Assembly (NCBI RefSeq): GCF_000381965.1
Contig: NZ_KB908468.1
Location: 1-64,000 of the forward strand
Direction of reading: 5' to 3'
DNA from: Oceanimonas smirnovii ATCC BAA-899
GTDB taxonomy: Bacteria > Pseudomonadota > Gammaproteobacteria > Enterobacterales > Aeromonadaceae
DNA: 64,000 nt
This document shows positions 1 through 8,306 of the stretch, piece by piece. Each line of letters starts with the position of its first letter. Position 1 is the first letter of the stretch. The notes beneath the pieces were generated by a model, which searched no databases, was not told where the DNA came from, and saw nothing but the letters and a program-made list of their open reading frames with translations. The translations under genes and the position numbers were made by a program.

Positions 1-4
1 AAAC

Positions 5-80
5 TGGCTCCCCCTGCTGGACTTGAACCAGCGACATACGGATTAACAGTCCGCCGTTCTACCGACTGAACTAAGGGGGA
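5..80 (-). tRNA. tRNA-Asn (anticodon GTT)
   Basis: A 76-nt cloverleaf read on the minus strand, with the CCA end encoded (TGG at 5-7 on the plus strand). The anticodon loop shows GTT flanked by CT and AA. The T arm carries GGTTCAAGTCC and the acceptor arms TCCCCCT/AGGGGGA pair. It has its own upstream promoter at 107-135. Confidence 0.97.
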
Positions 81-106
81 AGAGGCATCTCTTCAATGCG
101 AGGCGC

Positions 107-135
107 ATGTTAAAGGCTGCTCTGAAAGCTGTCAA
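107..135 (-). promoter_or_regulatory. Sigma-70 promoter of tRNA-Asn
   Basis: On the minus strand TTGACA (130-135) and TAACAT (107-112) are separated by exactly 17 nt. The -10 is followed by GCGCC, a GC-rich discriminator typical of stable-RNA promoters under stringent control. The tRNA begins about 27 nt downstream. Confidence 0.75.
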
Positions 136-714
136 CACCGAAACGCAATTTCCCTGAGTAATCAGTTTGTTTGCTGAAAATGTGATCGAAACGGCTTAAA
201 AGTCAACGGCGTGGGGCAATGGTTGTTCGAGTTTAAAGCAGACCACACAGAAGACAGCGGCTTGGCAGCGCCAGGCGGCAGGCCCGGAAGAGAGTATTAA
301 CGCTGCGAACCTTTTGAATGTAAAATTTATGTAAATTTTACATTCCTGTTTTAATAAAAAAAACCAGAAAATAGCCGGCCTGACAGGCAGTGAGTAATAA
401 AATTGTCATAAAAATTATCATGCATCTATTTAACGCTTTATTATTCTGACTTTAAAGTTATAAATTTGATGCCTGCAGATAAACTTGCCGCTGTGACTTA
501 TCCTTTTTGCTGATTGCATTTGCTGGCAGCCATTATTTTAATGCATTTGTCATAACAATAAGGGTATAGTGTGAATACCTGAGCATGGAGCTGGTTCAGG
601 TGCGGTACCTGGAAAACGAATGTGTTGATGTCATTGTCGGCAAAGCTGGCCGTTAATGTACACAATTTTAATTTTTGCTTTCTTTTTATTGTATATACAT
701 GGAGTAGAGTGTTC
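136..714. other. Long noncoding stretch upstream of phaB
   Basis: About 580 bases without a convincing gene. The part after about 310 is AT-rich and contains one large palindrome (316-345). An open frame continues upstream of phaB from 622, but it has no ribosome binding site and no family resemblance before residue 32. I found no clear sigma-70 promoter; TTGTCA at 547 has no -10 at a usable distance. The phaB operon promoter probably lies here. Confidence 0.6.
316..345. repeat. 30-bp perfect palindrome upstream of the PHA operon
   Basis: GAATGTAAAATTT (316-328) and its exact complement AAATTTTACATTC (333-345) flank the 4-nt spacer ATGT. It lies about 370 bp before phaB. There is no U-run, so an intrinsic terminator is unlikely. 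The symmetry and AT-rich core suggest an operator for a dimeric regulator. No specific protein can be assigned. Confidence 0.55.
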
Positions 715-1461
715 ATGACCGACAAAAAAATCGCGTTGGTAACCGGTGCAGCTGGCGGAATTGGTACAGAAGTATGTCGTTTATTTTTAAATAATGACTA
801 TAAAGTACTGGCTACTCACCGTCCGGGCAAAGAGCAGCAAGCTGCTGCATGGCTGCAGGATGAAGGCCTGGCCGGTCAGGATATCAAGTTGCTGGCGCTG
901 AATGTGGCCGATCATGAAGCCACAGCGACAGTACTTGCTGATACCTTACGCGAAATGGGTCACATTGATGTGCTGGTCAACAATGCCGGCATTACCCGTG
1001 ATGCCACCTTCAAGAGAATGTCGTGGGATCAATGGAAAGAGGTAATGGACACTAACCTGAACAGTCTGTTCAGCGTAACACAGCCAATTTTCAACAATAT
1101 GTGCGAACAAGGCAGTGGCCGCATTATTAATATTTCTTCTGTAAATGGTCTTAAAGGTCAGTTTGGTCAGGCTAACTATTCTGCGGCCAAGGCCGGCATG
1201 ATCGGCTTTACCAAGGCGCTTGCCGCTGAGGGAGCCCGTTTTGGTGTGACCGTTAATGCCGTGGCCCCCGGTTATACTGCCACGCCCATGGTAACTGCCA
1301 TTCGTGAAGACGTGCTGGACTCTATTAAAGCCACTATTCCGCTTAAACGTCTTGCCACCACCGAAGAAGTGGCCGGGGCTGTACTTTATCTGGCTGGCGA
1401 ATATGGCGGTTATGTTACCGGTGAAACCCTGTCTGTTAACGGCGGCCTGTACATGCAGTAA
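715..1461 (+). CDS. phaB: Acetoacetyl-CoA reductase PhaB
   Basis: NADPH-dependent reduction of acetoacetyl-CoA to (R)-3-hydroxybutyryl-CoA, the second step of polyhydroxybutyrate synthesis, in the cytoplasm. The 248-residue protein is a classical short-chain dehydrogenase: glycine motif TGAAGGIG at 10-17, NNAG at 89-92, catalytic Ser near 141-142, Tyr155 and Lys159 in YSAAK. Length matches PhaB/FabG-type proteins. The ATG at 715 is chosen because GGAGTAGAG sits just upstream and the family N-terminus starts here. It is first in a phaB-phaA-phaP-phaC cluster, an order also known in Vibrio. A FabG-like role is possible in principle, but the context points to PHA. Confidence 0.95.
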   Translation: MTDKKIALVTGAAGGIGTEVCRLFLNNDYKVLATHRPGKEQQAAAWLQDEGLAGQDIKLLALNVADHEATATVLADTLREMGHIDVLVNNAGITRDATFKRMSWDQWKEVMDTNLNSLFSVTQPIFNNMCEQGSGRIINISSVNGLKGQFGQANYSAAKAGMIGFTKALAAEGARFGVTVNAVAPGYTATPMVTAIREDVLDSIKATIPLKRLATTEEVAGAVLYLAGEYGGYVTGETLSVNGGLYMQ

Positions 1462-1491
1462 TGCTGTATTTTTATTTACGGAGAAAAAGTC

Positions 1492-2706
1492 ATGTCTGAA
1501 CCAGTATATATTGTTGCCGCCAAGCGCACGCCCATCGGTGCCTTTTTGGGCTCACTTAAAACCGTCTCTCCTGCCGATCTGGCAGCGGCCGCCATTAAAG
1601 GTGCGCTGGAGCAGGCGCAGCTGTCCGGTAATGATGTTAATGAAGTAATCGTTGGCAACGTGATCAGCGCAGGTCAGGGCATGGGGGTCGGACGTCAGGC
1701 TGCCATGACAGCGGGCATTCCCGCCGGTATTCCTGCCTACACCCTGAACATGGTGTGTGGCAGCGGCATGAAAACCCTGATGGATGCCTGTGCCCATATT
1801 AAAGCCGGTGACGCTGAGGTGGTGGTGGCTGCGGGCTGTGAAAACATGTCGCAGATTCCTCATGTGGTGAAAGGCGATCTGCGCAATGGTCAGAAGATGG
1901 GTGACATGACACTGTCCGATCTGTTGCTGAGCGACGGTCTGACCGACGTATTCAATCAGTATCATATGGGAGTCACCGCCGAAAATGTGGTGGCACAGGA
2001 AAATATCAGCCGTGAACAGCAGGACGCACTGGCCGCTGCCAGCCAGTCAAAAGCGGTAGCAGCCATTGAAGCAGGCTTCTTTAAAGATGAAATTGTGCCG
2101 GTGGAAGTGAAAACCCGCAAAGAAGTGCTGAGCATTGATACCGATGAATATCCCAAGGCCGGCACAACCACCGACGCGCTGGCCAAGCTGCGCCCGGCAT
2201 TCAAGCGTGATGGTGGCTCGGTCACCGCCGGTAATGCGTCCGGCATCAATGACGGCGGCAGTGCCATTATCGTGGCCAGCAAGTCTGCTGTTGAGCGCCT
2301 GGGCCTGACGCCACTGGCAGAGGTCGTCAGTTACGGCCAGGGCGGTATCGATCCCGAGATCATGGGATTGGGCCCGGTGCCTGCCATTGCTCAGGCGCTG
2401 GACAAAGCCGGCCTTAAGCTGGCTGACATAGAGCGCTTTGAGCTTAACGAAGCCTTTGCCGGTCAGGCACTGGGCGTGGTGCGTCAGCTGTCAGCCCGGC
2501 ACGACATCGCCGAGCAGGTGCTGCTTGAAAAAACCAATAAGAACGGTGGTGCCATTGCATTGGGTCACCCGCTGGGTGCTTCCGGCAACCGTATTATGGT
2601 CACTCTGCTGTATGAGCTGCAGCGCAGCAACAGCAAGTTGGGGCTGGCGTCCCTTTGCGTGGGCGGCGGCATGGGTACAGCGGTAATTCTGAAGTCAGTT
2701 TCTTAA
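1492..2706 (+). CDS. phaA: Acetyl-CoA acetyltransferase (beta-ketothiolase) PhaA
   Basis: Condenses two acetyl-CoA to acetoacetyl-CoA, feeding PhaB. The 404-residue thiolase has the acyl-accepting Cys89 in NMVCGSGMK, the His359 motif GHPLGASG and the C-terminal Cys389 motif CVGGGMG, so the active site is complete. It starts 30 nt after phaB with an ACGGAG ribosome binding site and is clearly in the same operon. Length and residue spacing match biosynthetic thiolases, which are about 390-400 residues. A degradative FadA/AtoB role cannot be excluded from sequence alone, but the neighbours favour PHA synthesis. Confidence 0.95.
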   Translation: MSEPVYIVAAKRTPIGAFLGSLKTVSPADLAAAAIKGALEQAQLSGNDVNEVIVGNVISAGQGMGVGRQAAMTAGIPAGIPAYTLNMVCGSGMKTLMDACAHIKAGDAEVVVAAGCENMSQIPHVVKGDLRNGQKMGDMTLSDLLLSDGLTDVFNQYHMGVTAENVVAQENISREQQDALAAASQSKAVAAIEAGFFKDEIVPVEVKTRKEVLSIDTDEYPKAGTTTDALAKLRPAFKRDGGSVTAGNASGINDGGSAIIVASKSAVERLGLTPLAEVVSYGQGGIDPEIMGLGPVPAIAQALDKAGLKLADIERFELNEAFAGQALGVVRQLSARHDIAEQVLLEKTNKNGGAIALGHPLGASGNRIMVTLLYELQRSNSKLGLASLCVGGGMGTAVILKSVS

Positions 2707-2719
2707 TAAGGACATCATT

Positions 2720-3055
2720 ATGTACACGGACATTTTCAAAACCTTTAACGATCAGACCGAAAAAACCTTTGGTCCTCTGTATCAGTACAATCAGCTGGTC
2801 GCCAAAAACTTCACTGCGCTTACCAACCTGCAGCTGGAAGCCGCTCGTCAGTATGCTGACATTGGTCTGGCGCAGCTGCAGATTAACAGCCAGATTAAAG
2901 ACGTTCAGGGCCTGGTTACCTGCGGTTCCAAACAGCTGGAAACCATGACCCGCATCAGTCAGCAAATGATGGAAGACGGTAAAAAGCTGTCTGAGCTGGC
3001 CCAGGAGTTTAAAGCGGGTCTGGATGAACTGGCTGCCAAGGCCAACAAAGCCTGA
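2720..3055 (+). CDS. phaP: Phasin family protein (PHA granule-associated)
   Basis: A small amphipathic, mostly helical protein of 111 residues that coats PHA granules. The sequence is rich in Gln, Ala, Leu and Lys with no signal peptide. The N-terminus has the aromatic pattern MYTDIFKTFNDQ usual for phasin_2 proteins, and the C-terminus is a charged Ala/Lys-rich helix. It starts 13 nt after phaA with the binding site AAGGAC. A strong hairpin follows, so phaP may be expressed more than phaC. One Cys (near residue 68) is unusual for phasins but probably without effect. Assignment rests on composition and context more than on strict motifs. Confidence 0.88.
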   Translation: MYTDIFKTFNDQTEKTFGPLYQYNQLVAKNFTALTNLQLEAARQYADIGLAQLQINSQIKDVQGLVTCGSKQLETMTRISQQMMEDGKKLSELAQEFKAGLDELAAKANKA

Positions 3056-3087
3056 GCCCTATCTTGACCGTGCTTGTTTAACAAGGG

Positions 3088-3118
3088 AAAGGGGCCATGG
3101 CGGCCCCTTTCTGTTTGT
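3088..3118 (+). terminator. Intercistronic terminator-like hairpin between phaP and phaC
   Basis: AAAGGGGCC (3088-3096) pairs perfectly with GGCCCCTTT (3102-3110) over a 5-nt loop, followed by the U-rich CTGTTTGT. It lies inside the apparent operon, so it probably stops only part of the transcription and lowers synthase relative to phasin. Confidence 0.75.
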
Positions 3119-3158
3119 ACAATACGGCTGTGGCCTTTTCATGCAGGGAGGGGAAATA

Positions 3159-4937
3159 ATGCAGCAGAATATATTTGAAGGCAGTGATCCGGTTCGTCAG
3201 TTTTTTGCCTGGAACGAAACTGTCTGGTCCGATATTCAGAAGTCCAGCCTGGGAGATAACCTTGTTACTCAGGCGCTGTCCCGGGTGAACGCAGAGGATC
3301 TGAAGGTTTTTTATGATGTGGTGGCCAGTAACCCTGTACGGCTGATGGAAATGCAGATGCAGTGGTGGCAGGGCCAGCTGGCCATCTGTCAGAACAGCAT
3401 GGTACGGGCGATTGACCGCAGTGCTGACAGTGTGATTGCCGATCCGCCCGGCGATCGCCGTTTTAAATATGCGGGCTGGAAGGAAGATCCTAATTTTGAT
3501 TTTCTGCGCCAGTCATATCTGCATTTTTCCAATTCATTAATGCAGACCCTGGAGATAGTGGAAGGACTGCCTGATCCGGTGCGCCAGCGTCTTATCTTCT
3601 TTTTCCGCCAGACCATTAACGCCTTGTCACCCAGCAACTTTATCTGGAGTAACCCGGAGTTGCTGCACCGTACCCTGGAGGAAAAAGGTGCCAACCTGGT
3701 CAAGGGGATTCATCTGTTTCAGGAAGATCTGGCCAATAGTGCCAACCTGCTTAAAATTCGCATGACCCGTCAGTCGGCGTTTGAGCTTGGCAAGGATCTG
3801 GCCACCACACCCGGTGAGGTGGTATTTCGTAACGATATTTTCGAACTGATCCAGTATCAGGCCACGACCAGTCAGGTGCACAAAACCCCCTTGCTGGTGA
3901 TACCGCCCTTTATCAACAAGTTCTATATTCTTGATTTGCGAGAGCAAAATTCCTTTGTGCGCTGGTTGCGGGATCAGGGGCATACGGTCTTCCTGATGTC
4001 CTGGCGAAATCCGGGCAAAGAGCAGGCCAGTATTGGTTTTCAGGACCTGATCAATTCAGGCACCATGGAAGCCATACGGGTAATGGAGCGCATCACTGGC
4101 GAAAAGGAAGTCAATGCTATCGGTTATTGTATTGGCGGTACTCTGCTGGCCAGCACCATGGCGCTGTATGCAGCCCGGCGCATGAAGCCCAGAGTCAAAA
4201 GTGCTACCTTCCTGACCACACTGCTCGACTTTACTCAGCCGGGAGAAGTAGGGGTTTTCATTAACGACCCCGTGGTCAGTGCCATGGAGCAGATGAACGA
4301 TGCTCAGGGATATTTTGACGGCCGCCAGATGGCAGTGACCTTCAGTTTGCTGCGAGAAAACAGTCTCTACTGGAACTATTACATTGATAACTATCTGAAA
4401 GGCGAAGAGCCCACCGAGTTTGATATTCTGTACTGGAACAGTGACAGCACCAACCTCAGTGCTACCTGTGCCAGTTTTCTGCTGCGGGATCTCTATCTTG
4501 ATAACAAGCTCGGCAAGGGTGAAGTAAAAGTCGGTAACTTTGGCGTAGACTTGTCCAAGGTTGAGACGCCCAGTTATTTTCTGTCTACCAAAGACGATCA
4601 TATTGCGCTGTGGGATGCTACCTTTAAAGGCGCTGGTCTGCTGGGCGGAGACAAAACTCTGGTATTGGGTGAGTCTGGTCATGTGGCCGGTGTGGTTAAT
4701 CCGCCTGACAGGAATAAGTACGGCTACTGGCTAAACGAGCAGGGTTTTGAGTCTGCCGATCAATGGCTGGCTGCGGCCCGACGGGAAAGTGGCTCCTGGT
4801 GGCCGCATTGGCAGCAGTGGGTCACTCCGCATCTGGGCAAACCGGTGCCGGCCCGTGATGTTGGCAATGAGGAATGCCCGCCGCTGATGCCGGCACCGGG
4901 CCGCTATGTACAGCAAACGCTGCCGGTAGAAGGATAA
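3159..4937 (+). CDS. phaC: Class I poly(3-hydroxyalkanoate) synthase PhaC
   Basis: Polymerises (R)-3-hydroxyacyl-CoA into PHA at the granule surface. The 592-residue length is close to class I synthases (about 590). The lipase-like box GYCIGG holds nucleophile Cys324; Asp479/Asp480 lie in KDDHIAL and His508 in SGHVAGV, so the Cys-Asp-His triad is complete. The open frame runs upstream to 3024, but that part overlaps phaP and contains the hairpin. ATG 3159 is preceded by GGGAGGGGAA and gives the usual N-terminus. ATG 3141 is the alternative. The gene ends the operon and is followed by a terminator. No phaR regulator or depolymerase is in the window. Confidence 0.96.
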   Translation: MQQNIFEGSDPVRQFFAWNETVWSDIQKSSLGDNLVTQALSRVNAEDLKVFYDVVASNPVRLMEMQMQWWQGQLAICQNSMVRAIDRSADSVIADPPGDRRFKYAGWKEDPNFDFLRQSYLHFSNSLMQTLEIVEGLPDPVRQRLIFFFRQTINALSPSNFIWSNPELLHRTLEEKGANLVKGIHLFQEDLANSANLLKIRMTRQSAFELGKDLATTPGEVVFRNDIFELIQYQATTSQVHKTPLLVIPPFINKFYILDLREQNSFVRWLRDQGHTVFLMSWRNPGKEQASIGFQDLINSGTMEAIRVMERITGEKEVNAIGYCIGGTLLASTMALYAARRMKPRVKSATFLTTLLDFTQPGEVGVFINDPVVSAMEQMNDAQGYFDGRQMAVTFSLLRENSLYWNYYIDNYLKGEEPTEFDILYWNSDSTNLSATCASFLLRDLYLDNKLGKGEVKVGNFGVDLSKVETPSYFLSTKDDHIALWDATFKGAGLLGGDKTLVLGESGHVAGVVNPPDRNKYGYWLNEQGFESADQWLAAARRESGSWWPHWQQWVTPHLGKPVPARDVGNEECPPLMPAPGRYVQQTLPVEG

Positions 4938-4964
4938 CGCCTGTCTGCTTTATCATCAGTTAAC

Positions 4965-4986
4965 GCCGCTTTCGAGCGGCTTTTTT
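4965..4986 (+). terminator. Intrinsic terminator of the pha operon
   Basis: GCCGCT-TTCG-AGCGGC stem with a stable UUCG tetraloop and a run of six T (4981-4986), 27 nt after the phaC stop. Confidence 0.9.
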
Positions 4987-5092
4987 ACTTTTGGCAGCAA
5001 TATAGTGGCGGTGCTATTGAGCACTGTGCCGGAATCATGGATCATGGAGACTTTACGCTATTTCACCATTTTCCACTTTCGAGGTGCATTGA

Positions 5093-6757
5093 ATGAGTCA
5101 GGCGGACCACAGTCCCAGCAATTTCATTCGTCAGATCATTGATGAAGATCTGGCCAGCGGCAAGCATCAGGCGGTGCAGACCCGTTTTCCACCGGAGCCC
5201 AACGGCTATCTGCACATTGGCCATGCGAAATCCATTTGTCTGAACTTTGGCATTGCCAAAGACTATCAGGGCAAATGTAATCTGCGCTTTGATGATACCA
5301 ACCCCGAAAAGGAAAGCGTGGAATATGTCGAGTCCATCAAGCGCGACGTACAATGGCTGGGTTTTGAGTGGAGCGGCGATATTCGTTACTCCTCCGACTA
5401 CTTTGAAAAATTGTATGGTTATGCCGTTGAGCTGATTGAAAAAGGCCTGGCCTATGTGGATGAGCTTACCCCCGAGCAGATCCGCGAATACCGTGGCACC
5501 CTGACCAGTCCGGGCCGCAACAGCCCGTACCGGGACCGGCCGGTAGCAGAAAACCTGGCGTTGTTCGCGCGCATGCGCAACGGTGAGTTCAAGGAAGGCA
5601 CTGCCTGCCTGCGGGCCAAAATCGATATGGCGTCTTCCTTTATGGTGATGCGTGATCCCGTCATCTACCGGGTGCGTTTTGCCCACCACCACCAGACCGG
5701 TGATCAGTGGTGCATTTACCCCATGTACGACTTCACCCACTGCATTTCCGATGCGCTGGAAGGCATTACCCACTCTCTTTGTACCCTTGAGTTTCAGGAC
5801 AACCGCCGCCTCTATGACTGGGTGCTCGATAACATCAGCATTGACTGTCATCCGCGCCAGTATGAGTTTTCCCGGCTTAATCTGGAATACACCGTCATGT
5901 CCAAGCGCAAGCTTAACCAGCTGGTGACCGACGGCCATGTGGAAGGCTGGAATGATCCGCGTATGCCCACCATTTCCGGTCTGCGCCGTCGCGGTTACAC
6001 ACCCGCTGCCATTCGTGAGTTTTGTCGTCGTATTGGGGTGACCAAACAAGACAATACGGTAGAGATGGGGATGCTTGAGGCCTGTATTCGTGATGATCTC
6101 AATGAAAATGCACCTCGTGCCATGGCAGTGCTGCGTCCGGTACGATTAATCATTGAAAATCTGCCTGAAGGCCATGAAGAAACACTGAAAGCCCCCAATC
6201 ATCCCAGCAAACCTGAAATGGGGGAGCGTGAGCTGGCGTTTACTCGTGAAATCTTCATTGATGAGGCAGACTTTCGTGAAGAGGCCAACAAGAAATACAA
6301 ACGGCTGGTACTGGGCAAGGAAGTGCGTCTGCGCAATGCCTATGTGATCAAGGCCGAACGTGTGGAAAAAGACAACGACGGTAACATCACCACCATTTAC
6401 TGCAGCTACGAACCTGATACTCTGGGCAAGGATCCGGCAGACGGGCGAAAGGTCAAAGGCGTGATCCACTGGGTTTCTGCTGCTCGCGGTGTACCGGCGG
6501 AGGTTCGCCTGTACGATCGTTTGTTCAGCATTCCCAACCCCGGAGCCGCTGAGTCTTTTGAGGCAGCCCTCAATCCGGACTCGTTGCAGGTGCTCAAACA
6601 CGCTGTGGTTGAAGCCTCTCTGGCCAGTGCGAGTGCCGAACATGCGTATCAGTTTGAGCGTGAAGGGTACTTCTGCCGTGACAGCGAGTCTGACGCGCTG
6701 GTATTTAACCTGACTGTTGCATTGCGTGATTCCTGGGGTAGCAAGGAAGGCGCATAA
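5093..6757 (+). CDS. glnS: Glutaminyl-tRNA synthetase
   Basis: Charges tRNA-Gln with glutamine. The class I synthetase of 554 residues matches E. coli GlnS in length. It has the [15 protein letters not shown] signature (HIGH motif near residue 40) and the KMSKS-like MSKRKL near 268-273. The catalytic Rossmann domain is followed by the two beta-barrel anticodon-binding domains. The start ATG has GAGGTG upstream. It is monocistronic and convergent with fur, sharing a bidirectional terminator. Nothing unusual. Confidence 0.98.
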   Translation: MSQADHSPSNFIRQIIDEDLASGKHQAVQTRFPPEPNGYLHIGHAKSICLNFGIAKDYQGKCNLRFDDTNPEKESVEYVESIKRDVQWLGFEWSGDIRYSSDYFEKLYGYAVELIEKGLAYVDELTPEQIREYRGTLTSPGRNSPYRDRPVAENLALFARMRNGEFKEGTACLRAKIDMASSFMVMRDPVIYRVRFAHHHQTGDQWCIYPMYDFTHCISDALEGITHSLCTLEFQDNRRLYDWVLDNISIDCHPRQYEFSRLNLEYTVMSKRKLNQLVTDGHVEGWNDPRMPTISGLRRRGYTPAAIREFCRRIGVTKQDNTVEMGMLEACIRDDLNENAPRAMAVLRPVRLIIENLPEGHEETLKAPNHPSKPEMGERELAFTREIFIDEADFREEANKKYKRLVLGKEVRLRNAYVIKAERVEKDNDGNITTIYCSYEPDTLGKDPADGRKVKGVIHWVSAARGVPAEVRLYDRLFSIPNPGAAESFEAALNPDSLQVLKHAVVEASLASASAEHAYQFEREGYFCRDSESDALVFNLTVALRDSWGSKEGA

Positions 6758-6766
6758 CAACAAAAA

Positions 6767-6791
6767 AAGCCGCAGTCACTGCGGCTTTTTT
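6767..6791. terminator. Bidirectional terminator between glnS and fur
   Basis: AAGCCGCAG-TCA-CTGCGGCTT, flanked by A7 on the left and T7 on the right, so it serves both convergent genes. Confidence 0.9.
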
Positions 6792-6794
6792 TAA

Positions 6795-7226
6795 TTATTC
6801 ATCGTTATGGTTACATTCGTCATTATTGCAGTGACCATATAAATAAAGGCTGTGATTGGTCAGCTTGATATTAAACTGGCCGGCAATAACGCGCTGCCGT
6901 TCTTCAATGACTTCATCATGAAATTCAATAACCTTGCCGCAGTCAAGGCAGACCAGATGATCGTGATGTTCCTGGGTAGCCAGCTCAAAAACAGACTTGC
7001 CACCCTCAAAATGATGCCGGGTAACGATGCCGGCATCGTCAAACTGGTTCAGTACCCGATAAACGGTAGCCAGACCAATTTCTTCGCCCTGGTCGATGAG
7101 CAATTTGTAGAGTTCTTCCGCACTGACATGCTGGGTATCCGGTTGCTGTAACAACTCCAGAATCTTGATCCGGGGGAGTGTGACCTTGAGTCCTGCTTTC
7201 TTCAGTGCTTGATTGTTATCGGCCAT
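6795..7226 (-). CDS. fur: Ferric uptake regulator Fur
   Basis: Iron-responsive DNA-binding repressor of 143 residues, the usual size. The N-terminal winged helix (about 1-83) contains LPRIKILELLQ and the recognition segment GLATVYRVLNQF. The metal/dimerisation domain has the HHDHLVCLDCG motif, with the structural-zinc Cys pair and a His-rich metal site. The last Cys lies in NNDECNHNDE. As in E. coli it is near fldA, but here an L,D-transpeptidase, lpp and a hotdog protein lie between them. No convincing Fur box was seen in its own 146-bp upstream region. Confidence 0.97.
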   Translation of the reverse strand: MADNNQALKKAGLKVTLPRIKILELLQQPDTQHVSAEELYKLLIDQGEEIGLATVYRVLNQFDDAGIVTRHHFEGGKSVFELATQEHHDHLVCLDCGKVIEFHDEVIEERQRVIAGQFNIKLTNHSLYLYGHCNNDECNHNDE

Positions 7227-7372
7227 AAAATCAACGATTCACATTTCATTTGGGTATTAGTGTTAATTCTGCGTCTTCCTGCCTTCAAAGGCAACCCGAA
7301 TTCCCGGGCGGTGACAAAACCGTCATATAAGGGTTATCATTTGAGTACTTTTACGGCGCGGAGTAACAGTAA

Positions 7373-7846
7373 ATGGTAACGGTTATCCTTTCCCGGCCCT
7401 GGCTATTGCGCCGCTTAATGAATCTGTGGCCCCCTTTTTGGGGGGCGGGCATTCGGCTTGAGCATATCAGTCGTGACTACAGTTACTGCCGTGCGTCACT
7501 GGTTTTACGCTGGTGGAATAAAAATGCCAACGGGACTCAGTATGGCGGCAGTCTGTTTTCGATGACAGATCCGTTGTACTCCATGATGCTGATGGCCACG
7601 CTGGGGCCTGGTTATCAGGTATGGGACAGGGCGTCTCGTATTACGTTTTTAAAGCCCGGACGAGGTCGTGTTTATGCAGAAGTTTATCTGAATCGTGACA
7701 GACTCGACGAAATCCGACGTAGCACGGCGGGCGGTGGTAAGTATTTTCCGGAGTTTCGTATTAATATTGTCAATGAAAGCGGAGAACTGGTTGCCGAAGT
7801 AGAGCGTACCCTCTACGTGCGTAAAAAAGCGGCAAACAAACGCTGA
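7373..7846 (+). CDS. DUF4442 hotdog-fold protein (putative thioesterase)
   Basis: A 157-residue protein of the DUF4442 family, whose members have the hotdog fold of acyl-CoA thioesterases. The central segment NGTQYGGSLFSMTDPLYSMMLM resembles the hotdog helix with a conserved Asp, and ITFLKPGRGRVYAEV forms the next strand pair. No signal peptide or membrane helix. The start ATG has CGGAGTAAC upstream. It lies alone between fur (divergent) and lpp. The substrate is unknown; members of this family often sit near lipid genes. Confident for family, not for activity. Confidence 0.82.
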   Translation: MVTVILSRPWLLRRLMNLWPPFWGAGIRLEHISRDYSYCRASLVLRWWNKNANGTQYGGSLFSMTDPLYSMMLMATLGPGYQVWDRASRITFLKPGRGRVYAEVYLNRDRLDEIRRSTAGGGKYFPEFRINIVNESGELVAEVERTLYVRKKAANKR

Positions 7847-7974
7847 ATCATGATGTTAAGCAAAATTTCCTAATGTCATGGTCTATAAAATAATTTGCGG
7901 TTAGTGGTGAACTTCGTTCATACTTAGCTTGCTTAGTGGTCTTTTTGACTCCCATTAAAAACAAGGAGCATGTA

Positions 7975-8217
7975 ATGCGTAATAAAATGATGATGGTTGG
8001 TGGTGTTGTTGGTGCCCTGATGCTGGCTGGTTGTAGCTCCACTACTGCTCTGGAAGAGAAACTGGACATGCTGTCTCAGGACGTACAGGCTGTTCAACAG
8101 GGTCAGCAGTCTAACGCTGCCAAGATTGACCGTCTGGCTGCCGACGTTGCCGAAGCCCGCGCTTCTGCCGACCGCGCCAACTCTCGTCTGGATCAGATGG
8201 GTCGTTACACCAAGTAA
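7975..8217 (+). CDS. lpp: Murein (Braun-type) lipoprotein
   Basis: An 80-residue outer-membrane lipoprotein. The signal peptide has charged MRNK, a Gly/Val/Leu core and the lipobox LAGC, so Cys20 is lipidated. The mature part is one alpha-helical heptad coiled coil (LEEKLDMLSQDVQ... RLAADVAEARASADRANSRLDQ) ending in RYTK. In E. coli Lpp the terminal Lys of RYRK is joined to peptidoglycan; the same end here predicts a covalent link. The start is set by AAGGAG 8 nt before ATG 7975. It faces an L,D-transpeptidase gene that could make this link. A terminator lies between. Confidence 0.93.
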   Translation: MRNKMMMVGGVVGALMLAGCSSTTALEEKLDMLSQDVQAVQQGQQSNAAKIDRLAADVAEARASADRANSRLDQMGRYTK

Positions 8218-8236
8218 CATTACCCTGCGAATATTT

Positions 8237-8266
8237 AAAAGGCCTGACGTAAGTCAGGCCTTTTTT
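8237..8266. terminator. Bidirectional terminator between lpp and the L,D-transpeptidase gene
   Basis: AAAAGGCCTGAC-GTAA-GTCAGGCCTTTTTT: a 12-bp stem with A and T tracts on the two sides. Confidence 0.92.
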
Positions 8267-8306
8267 ATTGGTAATGCCTTAACGGGCAGACTGGCTGCCC
8301 GTTATA

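Noticed and set aside
622..714. Upstream extension of the phaB frame
   Set aside because: No ribosome binding site and no family resemblance; GGAGTAGAG precedes the ATG at 715, where PhaB proteins start.
498..725. Minus-strand 75-codon frame before phaB
   Set aside because: No ribosome binding site, low-complexity AT-rich translation, overlaps the phaB start.
3024..3158. Longer N-terminus of phaC
   Set aside because: Overlaps phaP and runs through a terminator hairpin; the residues do not look like PhaC.
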